A DNA stretch of 33,811 nt from NCBI GenBank assembly GCA_024398875.1, contig JAKSIJ010000020.1, forward strand, positions 1 to 33,811, read 5' to 3'. The DNA is from Fibrobacter sp. (GTDB lineage Bacteria; Fibrobacterota; Fibrobacteria; Fibrobacterales; Fibrobacteraceae). Made by a program: the position numbers and the translations under genes. The first letter of the stretch is position 1, and the number at the start of each line of letters is the position of its first letter. Of the stretch, positions 7,129 to 15,968 are shown piece by piece. Below the pieces are notes generated by a model. It was not told the DNA's origin. It ran no database searches and saw only the letters and a program-made list of their open reading frames with translations.

Positions 7129-8510
7129 AACTAGAAATAACAGTGCAAGAGATGCTGGACATCTTGGAAGTGAATTCCATAGGTGTTCCCGCAAAGAATC
7201 TCAAGCGAAAGGTGAATCTTTGCATGGATTCCCGTGAAAAGGCCAAAGGCGTTGTGTTTTGGCCAATCAAGGGCGCTCGTTTTGACGCCCACCAGTTTGT
7301 TAACCAGATGGAAAAGGATGGAGCTCTGATGAGTGTTGTAAATCAGGAAACCGCCCAACAGAATACCTTTAAAATGTTTGCCCCGGTGGAAGATACCACC
7401 AAGGCTCTTCTCAAACTTGCCAAGGGCTATCAGCAGCGCTTTGACGTGAAGAAAGTTGCTATTACGGGCAGTAACGGCAAGACCACCACGAAAGAGATGG
7501 TGAAGACAGTTCTCTCCACAAAGTTCAATACCCATGCCACTCAGGGCAACTTCAATAATCATATTGGCGTTCCCATGACGCTTTTCCAGCTGAAGCACTC
7601 TCATGAGGCTGCTGTTGTGGAAATGGGAACTAGCGGTCCTAACGAGATTCATCCGCTTTCCATGGCTACGGAACCCGACGTGGCTGTGATTACCAACATT
7701 GGTGCAAGCCATTTGGAACGCTTGGGTGATTTGGATGGCGTTTTCCGCGAGAAGATTACCATTAAGGATGGTCTCAAGAAGGGCGGTACTTTGATTGTGA
7801 ATGCGGACGATCCGCGCCTTTGCAAGGTTCGCAGTACCCGCAATGTGAAAGTGCTGACATTTGGTGTGCGCCGTGGCGTGATTAAGCCTGAAAAGTTGAC
7901 ATGGAACGAAAACGCCTGCGCTTGCTTCTATGTGGGCCGTACTCGTTTTGAATTGAGTGTGCCGGGCTCTCACAACCTCTACAATGCGCTTGCTGCTATT
8001 GCAGTTGGTGAAACCTTCCATATTTCCAAGGCAGAAATTGCCAAGGCTTTGGCTGGGTTCCGCGCGACCAATATGCGTATGGAAATCCGTAAGGGAAATG
8101 GTTTTAAGATTGTTTCTGACTGCTATAATGCTAACCCCTCTTCTACAAAAATGGCTCTTCAGACTATTGGAAATATGAATGTGAAGGGCTGCCGCATCGC
8201 TGTTCTCGGCGATATGCTGGAATTGGGCAAGGCTTCCAAGGATCTTCATCGTAGCATCGGAAATATGGTACCGGAAATGAATTTCGACCTTCTCTTGGCT
8301 GTGGGCGAAGAGGCAAAAAATTTTGTGAAGGGTGCCAAGGAAAAAGGCATGAAGGCTGCCTACCATTTTGAAACTGTTCAAGAAGTCATTGAATTTTTGG
8401 AAGATGTGGTGGCTGAAGGCGATGTGCTTTTGGTGAAGGGCTCTCGTGGTATGAAGATGGAACAGGTGGTGGATAGCCTCTTGAAATTGAAAACCGTCAT
8501 CAAGATGTAA
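7122..8510 (+). CDS. murF: UDP-MurNAc-tripeptide:D-Ala-D-Ala ligase MurF
   Basis: A 462-residue Mur ligase that completes the UDP-MurNAc pentapeptide by adding D-Ala-D-Ala. Visible features are an N-terminal substrate domain with MDSREKAKG, the ATP loop TGSNGKTTTKEMV, NNHIGVPMTLF, the central EMGTSGPNEIHPLS and the C-terminal domain with DCYNANPSSTKMAL and VLGDMLELG, all classic MurF. The ATG at 7122 overlaps the murE end by 7 bases; an in-frame ATG at 7152 has a slightly better ribosome site and is an alternative. In most dcw clusters mraY and murD come next, but here ftsW follows after only 22 bases. Confidence 0.97.
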   Translation: MLKLEITVQEMLDILEVNSIGVPAKNLKRKVNLCMDSREKAKGVVFWPIKGARFDAHQFVNQMEKDGALMSVVNQETAQQNTFKMFAPVEDTTKALLKLAKGYQQRFDVKKVAITGSNGKTTTKEMVKTVLSTKFNTHATQGNFNNHIGVPMTLFQLKHSHEAAVVEMGTSGPNEIHPLSMATEPDVAVITNIGASHLERLGDLDGVFREKITIKDGLKKGGTLIVNADDPRLCKVRSTRNVKVLTFGVRRGVIKPEKLTWNENACACFYVGRTRFELSVPGSHNLYNALAAIAVGETFHISKAEIAKALAGFRATNMRMEIRKGNGFKIVSDCYNANPSSTKMALQTIGNMNVKGCRIAVLGDMLELGKASKDLHRSIGNMVPEMNFDLLLAVGEEAKNFVKGAKEKGMKAAYHFETVQEVIEFLEDVVAEGDVLLVKGSRGMKMEQVVDSLLKLKTVIKM

Positions 8511-8532
8511 GGAATAGGAAACTGAGAGAATA

Positions 8533-9705
8533 ATGTTGAAGGGAAGTCAAAAATCGGGCGTTAACAAGTGGCTATTGCTGTCAACTTTGTTGTTGACATG
8601 CTTTGGCATTGTTATTGTCTATACCGCTTCGACACCCCATGCGCTCAAGATGGGGCTTCCTCCGGAATATTATTTGAAGGCTCATTTGTGGAAAGTGGGT
8701 ATAGCTTTGATTTTGATGCTTGCTGCGTCAAAAATTGATTATAGCGTTTGGAAGAAGGGTGCCCGTGTGGTATTTTGCGTGGGAATCGTTCTTACCCTTG
8801 CTGCAATCGTGGCCGGCGGTAGTGTGAAAGGTGCAAATCGTTGGATTTGGGGCATTCAACCCTCTGAAATTCTGAAATTGGGCCTAATCGCCATGGTTTG
8901 TGCAAAACTTTCTGCAGCGGGTATGGAAATCAAATCTTTGAAGTGTAGCATCATTCAGCCGGCAATTCCTTTTGGAATTTCTGCAATTCTTTTGGCGTTG
9001 CAGCCAAATTATTCTATGCTGCTTCTTTTTGCGGGAATTCTACTTGCAGTTCTTTTGGTGGCTGGTGCACGGTTCAAGTATGTTGCATCTGTTTTGGGCG
9101 GCTGCATTCCAATAGGATTGATTGTACTGTTGATTAAATCTCATACCTCAAAACGTATTCTCGCTTTCTTGAGCCCGGATCAGTATCAAGGTTCCGCATT
9201 CCAAGGGCAGCATGCTCTTGAAGCCCTTGGAAATGGAGGCTGGACTGGAACGGGAATAGGTATGGGCATGCAAAAATTGGGTTACCTGCCAGAAGCCCAC
9301 AAAGATGTGGTTTATGCGGTGGTAGGCGAGGAATTTGGCTTTATGGGAACCTTCTTCGTTCTGGCCCTGTTTGCAATTCTCTTCTATCAGGGTTTTGAAA
9401 TCGCAAGACATTCATCGACCCGCTTTGGAAAATATTTGGCGGTGGCTTTGACGGTATCTTTATTCCTGAATTTCTTGATTCACGTGTGCGTGAGTACGGG
9501 ACTTTTCCCCACTACGGGGCAGCCATTGCCATTCCTGAGTTTTGGCGGAACGAATTTGATCTTTTCTGCGTTGTTCATTGGAATTCTGCTGAATATTTCC
9601 AGAGCGGATGCAGGTAAAAAAATATGGGAACCCTACATGAATAGTGCTGATGGAGTTGAATCTCATAGTTATGAAGGGTTTGATTACTCGAGGAGCGAAA
9701 TATGA
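8533..9705 (+). CDS. ftsW: SEDS-family septal peptidoglycan glycosyltransferase FtsW
   Basis: A 390-residue polytopic membrane protein with about ten hydrophobic segments. It carries the SEDS signatures LPEAHKDVVYAVVGEEFGF (with the conserved catalytic Asp) and PTTGQPLPFLSFGGTNLIF. FtsW polymerises lipid II at the septum together with FtsI. RodA is the close paralogue; placement between murF and murG, and the presence of ftsI five kilobases upstream, favours FtsW. GAGAG stands upstream of the ATG at 8533. The stop overlaps the murG start as ATGA. The gene follows murF directly, so mraY and murD are missing from the usual slot. The C-terminal tail of about 30 residues is hydrophilic and cytoplasmic. 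Confidence 0.93.
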   Translation: MLKGSQKSGVNKWLLLSTLLLTCFGIVIVYTASTPHALKMGLPPEYYLKAHLWKVGIALILMLAASKIDYSVWKKGARVVFCVGIVLTLAAIVAGGSVKGANRWIWGIQPSEILKLGLIAMVCAKLSAAGMEIKSLKCSIIQPAIPFGISAILLALQPNYSMLLLFAGILLAVLLVAGARFKYVASVLGGCIPIGLIVLLIKSHTSKRILAFLSPDQYQGSAFQGQHALEALGNGGWTGTGIGMGMQKLGYLPEAHKDVVYAVVGEEFGFMGTFFVLALFAILFYQGFEIARHSSTRFGKYLAVALTVSLFLNFLIHVCVSTGLFPTTGQPLPFLSFGGTNLIFSALFIGILLNISRADAGKKIWEPYMNSADGVESHSYEGFDYSRSEI

Positions 9706-10772
9706 AGAAGTTTCTTTTCGTTTGTGGTGGAACTGGTGGACACATCTTCCCGGCGGTGGCCATTGCCGATAGCTTGAAGAAGATGGGTGATGTGGAAATA
9801 ACTTTTGCAGGTCGAAAAGGCTCTATGGAAGATCGCCTGGTCTCTTCTAATTGGCCTTATGAATATATTACGGCGGAACCCTTACATCGCGGCCCGTTCC
9901 TTAAGAATTTGGCACTTCCGTTTAAGCTTTCCAAGTCCCTTATTCGTGCCCGAAGTGTGATAAAGAAGGTGAATCCAGATGTAGTTGTTGCTACTGGCGG
10001 ATATGTTTCGCTTCCTATTGTTTTGGCCGCAGGTCGTATGGGTATTCCTGTTTATCTGCAAGAACAAAATGCAGTCGCAGGTATTGCTAATAAGGTAGGC
10101 AGCCGTTATGCAAAGACCATCTTTGTGACTTCTGCAGATGCGGCGAAGTTCTTCCCGGAAGGAAAAACCATGATTTATGGGAATCCTGTGCGGAAACTCC
10201 CGACATTTGACGAACTGAAACGCCCTGAAGAATTCCCGGAAGGCAAGAAGGCGGTGTTTATTGTTGGCGGTTCACAGGGTGCTGCAGGCATTAATGTGAA
10301 GATTGAAGAAAGCTTGAAGCGGATTACTGCGGATGAAAATGTATCTGTGGTTTGGCAAGTGGGCGTTAAGAATGTGGATGCAATCAATGCCCGCGTTGGA
10401 GAACTCCCCAACGTGGCGGTTCGAGGCTTCTTGAACAACATTTATGCTTATATGATGTATGCGGATTTGATTATCAGTCGTGCTGGCGCCTCGGCCTTGG
10501 CGGAAGTCTTGGCTTTTGGTAAGCCCTCTATTTTGCTTCCGTTCCCGCATGCCACGGCAAACCACCAGGAACACAATGCCCGCGTTGTGGAAAAAGCGGG
10601 CGCGTGCTTTGTGGAATTGGATAGCGACCCCAACGACTTGTGGAACAAGGTAGAAGGCCTGTTGAATGATACTGAAAAATTAGGAAAGATGGCTGCGGCG
10701 GCTAAAACTTTGGGTATGCCTGATGCTGCAGACCAGATTGCAAAAGTAATTATGGAAAAGGAGAGCGCATAA
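9702..10772 (+). CDS. murG: UDP-GlcNAc:lipid I GlcNAc transferase MurG
   Basis: A 356-residue GT28 glycosyltransferase that converts lipid I to lipid II on the inner face of the membrane. The N-terminal glycine-rich loop GGTGGHIFPAVAIA, the NAVAGIANKVGSRYAK segment, the second loop VGGSQGAAGIN and the donor-binding ISRAGASALAEVLAFGKPS with HATANHQEHNA are all present. It overlaps ftsW by 4 bases (ATGA) and shares one base with the murC start (TAATG). The length is normal for the family. Confidence 0.97.
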   Translation: MKKFLFVCGGTGGHIFPAVAIADSLKKMGDVEITFAGRKGSMEDRLVSSNWPYEYITAEPLHRGPFLKNLALPFKLSKSLIRARSVIKKVNPDVVVATGGYVSLPIVLAAGRMGIPVYLQEQNAVAGIANKVGSRYAKTIFVTSADAAKFFPEGKTMIYGNPVRKLPTFDELKRPEEFPEGKKAVFIVGGSQGAAGINVKIEESLKRITADENVSVVWQVGVKNVDAINARVGELPNVAVRGFLNNIYAYMMYADLIISRAGASALAEVLAFGKPSILLPFPHATANHQEHNARVVEKAGACFVELDSDPNDLWNKVEGLLNDTEKLGKMAAAAKTLGMPDAADQIAKVIMEKESA

Positions 10773-12154
10773 TGCAGATTATGGATTGCAAACGCGTTCG
10801 TCGCCTGCATTTTGTAGGCATTGGTGGTGCTGGAATGTCTGGCATTGCCGAGGTTTTGCACGAAAATGGTTTTGTGGTGACTGGTTCTGATACAGGTGAG
10901 GGCCAGGTTATTGACTATCTCAAAAATTTAGGTATTAAGATTAGCGCAAAGCATGAAGCCAAGAATGTAGAAGAAACGGATTTGGTGGTTTATTCTTCTG
11001 CAGTCCCTCGTGATAATCCGGAATTAGTGGAAGCTCGTGCGCGTCGCATTCCCGTGATTCGCCGTGCAGAAATGTTGGGCGAACTCATGCGCCTCAAATA
11101 CACCCTTGCCATCGCAGGCACTCATGGCAAAACTACAACGACATCCATTGTGGGCCAGATTTGGGAAGAAGCGGGTTTGGATCCTACCATCATCGTGGGT
11201 GGTGTGGTGAAGGGCAAGGGAAGTGGCGCTAAGGTTGGTCATGGAGATTACCTCATCGCCGAAAGTGATGAATTTGACCGCAGCTTCCTTTCTATGATGC
11301 CGAGTTCTGCAATTGTGACAAATATTGACGCAGACCATTTGGACACCTACGAAAATATTGAAGAAATCAAGGATGCTTTTGTCCAGTTCATCAATAAGAT
11401 TCCCTTCTATGGTCAGGCAATTCTTTGTATTGATGACCCCAATGTGCAGCAGATTTTCTCCCGTGTGAGCAAACCGGTGATTACCTACGGCTTTAGCCGT
11501 CAGGCCAAATATCGCATTGACAATTTGAAGTTTGAAAAAGGGTTTCCCCATTTTGAAATCTTCTGCGATGGAGAGAGCCTAGGAGAATTTAAACTCCAGA
11601 TTCCGGGACGTCACAATGTGTTGAATGCCACAGCTGCAATTGCCCTTGCCATGGAAGAAGGCATCAGTCCTGATATTGCTCGTAAGGCGGCTGCAGACTT
11701 TGAAGGCGTAAAGCGTCGCTTTGAATTTATTGGCGAGAAGAATGGCATCTTGGTGTTTGATGACTATGCGCACCATCCGACGGAATCTGCTGCGACATTG
11801 CTGGGTTTCCGCGAAGCATTCCCGGATCGTCGTGTGATTGTGGCTTTCCAACCTCATTTGTTTACTCGTACTCGCGACCAGCATGAGGCCTTTGGAAGCG
11901 CCTTTGCTAACTGTGATTTGCTTTTGGCAACGGATATTTATCCCGCTCGTGAACGCCCCATTGAAGGTGTGACGGGAGCTCTTGTAGCTGATAGTGCAAC
12001 CGCTCGTGGCCATCGCAATGCTCGTTTTGTGGGTGATCAGATGAATTTGCTCCCGATTTTGAAGGAAGAGCTGAAACCAGGCGATGTTGTGGTACTCATG
12101 GGTGCGGGAAACATCTGGAAATTGGGCGAGAAAATTTTGGAGGAATGTATTTGA
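10772..12154 (+). CDS. murC: UDP-N-acetylmuramate:L-alanine ligase MurC
   Basis: A 460-residue Mur ligase that attaches the first amino acid (L-Ala) to UDP-MurNAc. It has the N-terminal Rossmann loop HFVGIGGAGMSGIAEVL, the ATP loop AGTHGKTTTTSIVG, the SDEFDRSFLSM and TNIDADHLDTY segments, and DDYAHHPTE in the C-terminal domain. AAGGAGA lies seven bases before the ATG at 10772. ftsQ follows directly; the frequent murB and ddl genes are not present at this junction. The last codons contain the ftsQ ribosome site and start. Confidence 0.97.
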   Translation: MQIMDCKRVRRLHFVGIGGAGMSGIAEVLHENGFVVTGSDTGEGQVIDYLKNLGIKISAKHEAKNVEETDLVVYSSAVPRDNPELVEARARRIPVIRRAEMLGELMRLKYTLAIAGTHGKTTTTSIVGQIWEEAGLDPTIIVGGVVKGKGSGAKVGHGDYLIAESDEFDRSFLSMMPSSAIVTNIDADHLDTYENIEEIKDAFVQFINKIPFYGQAILCIDDPNVQQIFSRVSKPVITYGFSRQAKYRIDNLKFEKGFPHFEIFCDGESLGEFKLQIPGRHNVLNATAAIALAMEEGISPDIARKAAADFEGVKRRFEFIGEKNGILVFDDYAHHPTESAATLLGFREAFPDRRVIVAFQPHLFTRTRDQHEAFGSAFANCDLLLATDIYPARERPIEGVTGALVADSATARGHRNARFVGDQMNLLPILKEELKPGDVVVLMGAGNIWKLGEKILEECI

Positions 12155-12993
12155 CCAAGTCTAAAACCACATTCTTCGGGCGCCGTATAGGCTATAACGA
12201 AGAAAAGCGAAAGAGATTCCGTGCGCATCGCTTGCGCCGCGGCTTCGGCGGATTTTCCCGCTGGTTTAAGCGTCGCGGCTGGATGGTGTGCATTCTCTTG
12301 GTGGCTTTGGGAACGGTGGCTTGGATGAATCGCTTCTATTTGCAGCGGCTTAATCCCATGGAAATTCGCAATCTTCAGTACATCGATATTGAAGGAAACC
12401 GGATGCTTTCTTGGGAAGATGTGGTGCAAAGTGCGCAGGTGGAACCGGGAATGAAAATGGCTGAAATTCAGGCAGATTCTGTTGAGAAGGCCTTGATGAA
12501 TTTGCCGCTGATTTCTTCTGCCAAGGTGGAAAAGCATTTTCCGTCTTCGCTATCCATCATTTTGGAAGAGGCTACACCTATTTTGGCTGTATTTGAGGGC
12601 GGAAAAGCGCAAGTGTTCTCTGAACAGGGAGAGCTATTGCCCCTTTCGACAATGACGGCTGTGCATCTTCCCATCGTGGCCGTAGAAGACAAGGAACGCA
12701 TTCGCCCTATGGCGGAATTCTTGAGTAAAATGCGCGAAGCAGACAAGAATTTGTATGAAAGAGTTTCCCAGATTTCTTGGTCTGATGCGGATTCCGCTTT
12801 TGAAGTCTACTTCCGGGATGTAGGGCATAAGGCTCTGTTTAGCCCTTCCGCAATGGACAAGACGATTTTTGACCTGTATGAAACGGTGAAAGAGGGCTTC
12901 CCACACGATATGCATTGTGCGCTTGAAGTTGATATGAGATTTAATGGTTTTGCTTACATCAGAAATTTTGACAAGAGGTGTGTCAATGGATGA
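12151..12993 (+). CDS. ftsQ: POTRA-domain cell division protein FtsQ
   Basis: A 280-residue bitopic protein. I prefer TTG at 12151 over ATG at 12145: GGAGG (12139-12143) is one base from the ATG but seven bases from the TTG, and the TTG overlaps the murC stop as TTGA. After a basic cytoplasmic segment of about 40 residues comes a membrane helix (MVCILLVALGTVAWM), then a POTRA domain (IDIEGNRMLSWEDV to LEEATPILAVF) and the FtsQ beta domain. FtsQ links FtsL/FtsB to the divisome. Homology is low at sequence level, but the architecture and its place before ftsA are decisive. Its 3' end overlaps ftsA by 8 bases. Confidence 0.92.
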   Translation: MTKSKTTFFGRRIGYNEEKRKRFRAHRLRRGFGGFSRWFKRRGWMVCILLVALGTVAWMNRFYLQRLNPMEIRNLQYIDIEGNRMLSWEDVVQSAQVEPGMKMAEIQADSVEKALMNLPLISSAKVEKHFPSSLSIILEEATPILAVFEGGKAQVFSEQGELLPLSTMTAVHLPIVAVEDKERIRPMAEFLSKMREADKNLYERVSQISWSDADSAFEVYFRDVGHKALFSPSAMDKTIFDLYETVKEGFPHDMHCALEVDMRFNGFAYIRNFDKRCVNG

Positions 12994-14230
12994 ATCCAAA
13001 CAAAATGAAATAAGAAAAGAGGATTACATTTTCGGCCTAGATATTGGGGCATCGAAAATCAATCTTTTCGTAGGCTATGCAACAGGTGGTTCTGTGTGCA
13101 TTGTGGAATGTGGCGATTGCCCGCTTCCCAAAGCAGACGAGTTTGACTGCGTTGTAGAAACATTGAAGAATGCGGTGCGTTCTGTGGAATCCCTAGTGGG
13201 CGTAGATGTTCGGGATGTGTATGTAGGCATTGCTGGCAAACACGTGATGTCTTTTAACTCCAAAGGCATTGTTACGCTCCCCACGGGAGAAGTTCGCAAT
13301 GTGGATATTGAAACGGTAAAGAATCAGGCCAGCACAATTCCAGAATCTGCAGGCCAGATTATTCATGTGTTCCCGGGAGAATATTCTCTGGATGATCAAA
13401 CGGGAATTCGGAACCCCAAGGGCCTTAATGGTCGCCGTTTAGGCGTGGATGTGCAGGTCGTCACCTCTCGACCCAATGCCATCCAGAATTTGGACAAATG
13501 CGTTAAGAGCGCTGGCCTCCATGTGGCAAAATTTGCGCTGGAGCCGTTGGCTGCCGCACTTGCGGTTCTTACGCCTGATGAAAAGGAATTGGGTGTTGCG
13601 CTTGTGGACATTGGTGCAGGTTCTGCCGACATTGCGGTATTTGTGAATGAATCCATTCGCTATACGGCATCCCTTGATTTGGCTGGCAATACTATCACTA
13701 GCGATATCAGCAAGTGCTTGAAAGTGCCTATATCTCTTGCCAAGGCAGAAGAAATCAAGAAGAAGTACGGAACATGCAAACTCAATAACCTCATTGAAGA
13801 TGAAACCTTCCCGGTGCCAGGCGTTGGCGATAGGGGAGATGTGCCTTGTTCCCGCACGCTTCTTGCAAAGGTGATTACTGCCCGCGTGGAAGAAATTTTC
13901 CGCCTGCTTGCTGCAGATTTGAAAAAGCATAACGTATATGACCTCACTAATGGCGGCATCGTGCTGACAGGTGGATGCTGCGCATTGGAAGGAATCGATG
14001 AAGTTGCTGAACGCGTATTCGATAAGCCAGTGCGTATTGGCCACCCCAAGGGCGCCAGTGGTATTCAGGATGCATTCCGTAAGCCCTCTTATGCCACAGG
14101 CATTGGACTTCTCCATTATGGAGCAAAGGTGCGCTCGAGTAACCACCGCCATGAAACGGGCAAACAAATTAAGGTATCCGTAAAAAAAGGACTTCAATGG
14201 TTCAAGGATATCATTCAAAACTATTTCTAA
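12986..14230 (+). CDS. ftsA: Actin-like cell division protein FtsA
   Basis: A 414-residue actin-fold ATPase that tethers FtsZ to the membrane and signals to the divisome. I start at ATG 12986 (AAGAGG ribosome site upstream) rather than an upstream in-frame ATG at 12944 inside ftsQ. Phosphate-1 loop FGLDIGASKINLFVG, the 1C subdomain, phosphate-2 VDIGAGSADIAVF and adenosine-motif LTGGCCALEGI are present. The last residues KKGLQWFKDIIQNYF form the amphipathic membrane-targeting helix. A hydrophilic linker precedes that helix. It overlaps ftsQ by 8 bases; ftsZ follows after 32 bases. Confidence 0.97.
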   Translation: MDESKQNEIRKEDYIFGLDIGASKINLFVGYATGGSVCIVECGDCPLPKADEFDCVVETLKNAVRSVESLVGVDVRDVYVGIAGKHVMSFNSKGIVTLPTGEVRNVDIETVKNQASTIPESAGQIIHVFPGEYSLDDQTGIRNPKGLNGRRLGVDVQVVTSRPNAIQNLDKCVKSAGLHVAKFALEPLAAALAVLTPDEKELGVALVDIGAGSADIAVFVNESIRYTASLDLAGNTITSDISKCLKVPISLAKAEEIKKKYGTCKLNNLIEDETFPVPGVGDRGDVPCSRTLLAKVITARVEEIFRLLAADLKKHNVYDLTNGGIVLTGGCCALEGIDEVAERVFDKPVRIGHPKGASGIQDAFRKPSYATGIGLLHYGAKVRSSNHRHETGKQIKVSVKKGLQWFKDIIQNYF

Positions 14231-14262
14231 AACAACAACCACTCACATCAGGGAGATAAACT

Positions 14263-15876
14263 ATGAGTGAATTCGAAAACAACCTGGGACTAGATTCCCA
14301 TATCGTCATGGACGATTCTAGCTTCAACAATGCCAAGGTGAAAGTGTTTGGCGTCGGCGGTGCTGGCGGCAATACTGTAAACCGTATGGTCAACATGCAT
14401 ATTGAGGGCGTGGAATACTATGCCGTCAATACGGATGCCAAGGCATTGGAAATCAGTCTTGCAGACCACAAGATTGCCATCGGTCAGAAGACCACAAAGA
14501 CCCTCGGCGCAGGTATGAAGCCTGAAGTGGGCCGCAAGGCTGCCGAAGAGAATGTGGACGACCTGAAGGAAGCCATGCGCGGTGCGGACATGATTTTCAT
14601 CACCGCCGGTATGGGTGGTGGCACGGGTACTGGTGCTGCTCCTATCGTTGGCACCGTGGCTCGTGAAATGGGCATCCTTACAGTGGCTGTTGTGACCAAG
14701 CCTTTCCGCTTCGAAGGCAAACGCCGTAGCAATTTGGCTGCAGAAGGTATTGAAAACCTCCGTGCCGCAGTGGACACCATGATTGTGGTGGACAACGAAA
14801 AGCTCATGGGCGTGGTCCAGAATACGGATAAGAAGATGACTCTCGATGGTGCTTTCAAGCTCACCGACGAAATCTTGGGCAATGCCGTCCGTAGCATTTG
14901 CGACATCATGTTCCGTCATGGCCTTATCCATGTGGACTTCGCTGATATCAAGACTGTTATGACCAATGGTGGCTCTGCTCTGATGGGTACAGGTATTGCA
15001 GAAGGTGAAGGCCGTGGCGTTAAGGCAACGGATATGGCTCTCTCTTCTCCGCTTCTGGAAGACATCAATGTGGATGGCGCTACCGGTGTCCTCGTGAATG
15101 TTTCTCATGGTGAAAACTTCTCCATGCTGGAATACAACGAAGCTATGGAACACATTCACGAAGCTGTCAGCGACAAGAATGATCCCAACATCATCATGGG
15201 CGACATTCTTCTTCCGGAATTGGGCGACAAGGTTTGCATTACCATTATTGCAACTGGTTGCGGTGGAAGTCAGATTCCGAACAATTCTACCCCCATGTTT
15301 ACGGCTGGTGGCGTGAATGGTTTCCAGACTGCCCAGCAGTCCGCAGCTCCTGCTGGCGTGCAGAAGGCCGCTGACTTGGTGAATTCTCTGGGTGCAACAC
15401 CTGCTGCAGAAGTGGCTATGCCTCAGCCTGTGGCTGCAACACCGCGCCCGACGGCAATGAACTTTGCCGCTCTGGTTCGCCCCACGGAATCGGTGCCGGC
15501 TGTGGAAATCACTCCCACCATTCCTATGGCTGCGCTTCCTCAAGCAGAAGCCGTTCAGACTGCACCTCAGTCCTTCGGCTCCGCTCAGTTTGACGTCCAG
15601 TCTCCGGCCTATGCCGAAGAAGTGATGCCTCAGGGCACCGCAACTGCAACGCTTCCCGAAACTCAGGAAATGCCTGAAATCGCGGAAGCCGACCAGCTTT
15701 CTTGCGGTAACTTCGAGGAACCGGCTTATGTGCGTCAGACCATTTCGGAACCGGCTGTAGCACCTGCTGTAGAACGCTCCACCAACTATGGCGCAGATTC
15801 CATGAAGACGAACGGCGTGGACTATGAAATGCCGGCCTTCCTTCGCATGGGCGGCATGAACTCCGACTCCTTCTAA
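14263..15876 (+). CDS. ftsZ: Tubulin-like cell division GTPase FtsZ with long linker and variant T7 loop
   Basis: A 537-residue FtsZ, against 380-400 in many bacteria. The GTP signature GGGTGTGAAP (118-127) is intact. The T7 catalytic loop reads HVDFAD (223-228): both aspartates are kept, but the first position, Asn in the usual NxDxxD motif, is His. The globular part ends near residue 345. An Ala/Pro/Thr/Glu-rich linker of about 175 residues follows, then the conserved C-terminal peptide DYEMPAFLRM (520-529), which binds FtsA and other partners, and a short tail. GGGAGA precedes the ATG. It is the last gene of the operon, followed by two hairpins. FtsZ builds the cytokinetic ring. Confidence 0.98.
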   Translation: MSEFENNLGLDSHIVMDDSSFNNAKVKVFGVGGAGGNTVNRMVNMHIEGVEYYAVNTDAKALEISLADHKIAIGQKTTKTLGAGMKPEVGRKAAEENVDDLKEAMRGADMIFITAGMGGGTGTGAAPIVGTVAREMGILTVAVVTKPFRFEGKRRSNLAAEGIENLRAAVDTMIVVDNEKLMGVVQNTDKKMTLDGAFKLTDEILGNAVRSICDIMFRHGLIHVDFADIKTVMTNGGSALMGTGIAEGEGRGVKATDMALSSPLLEDINVDGATGVLVNVSHGENFSMLEYNEAMEHIHEAVSDKNDPNIIMGDILLPELGDKVCITIIATGCGGSQIPNNSTPMFTAGGVNGFQTAQQSAAPAGVQKAADLVNSLGATPAAEVAMPQPVAATPRPTAMNFAALVRPTESVPAVEITPTIPMAALPQAEAVQTAPQSFGSAQFDVQSPAYAEEVMPQGTATATLPETQEMPEIAEADQLSCGNFEEPAYVRQTISEPAVAPAVERSTNYGADSMKTNGVDYEMPAFLRMGGMNSDSF

Positions 15877-15896
15877 TCTTAACATACACACACACC

Positions 15897-15916
15897 GGGT
15901 ACGCGAAAGCGTGCCC
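15897..15916 (+). other. GNRA-capped hairpin downstream of ftsZ
   Basis: GGGTACGC (15897-15904) pairs with GCGTGCCC (15909-15916), with one T-G wobble, around a GAAA tetraloop of the stable GNRA class. No U-tract follows, so it is not itself a terminator. It lies 14 bases before the terminator stem and may protect the 3' end of the dcw mRNA (inference). Confidence 0.6.
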
Positions 15917-15929
15917 ACCACAACACAAG

Positions 15930-15968
15930 GGAATACCTGGGTCTCCCTGCCTGGGTATTCCTTTTTTT
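15930..15968 (+). terminator. Intrinsic terminator of the dcw operon
   Basis: GGAATACC (15930-15937) pairs with GGTATTCC (15954-15961), followed at once by seven T residues (15962-15968). The loop of 16 bases has limited extra pairing. It lies 54 bases after the ftsZ stop and closes the rightward operon. On the other strand no T-tract follows, so it would not efficiently stop the leftward nspC-tsaE-rlmI transcript. Confidence 0.85.

Noticed and set aside
14290-15921. Long antisense open frame opposite ftsZ
   Set aside because: It mirrors ftsZ codon use, has no ribosome site or recognisable domain, and a conserved gene occupies the other strand. The same holds for 4247-5359 opposite ftsI, 7131-8381 opposite murF and 26628-28157 opposite rho.
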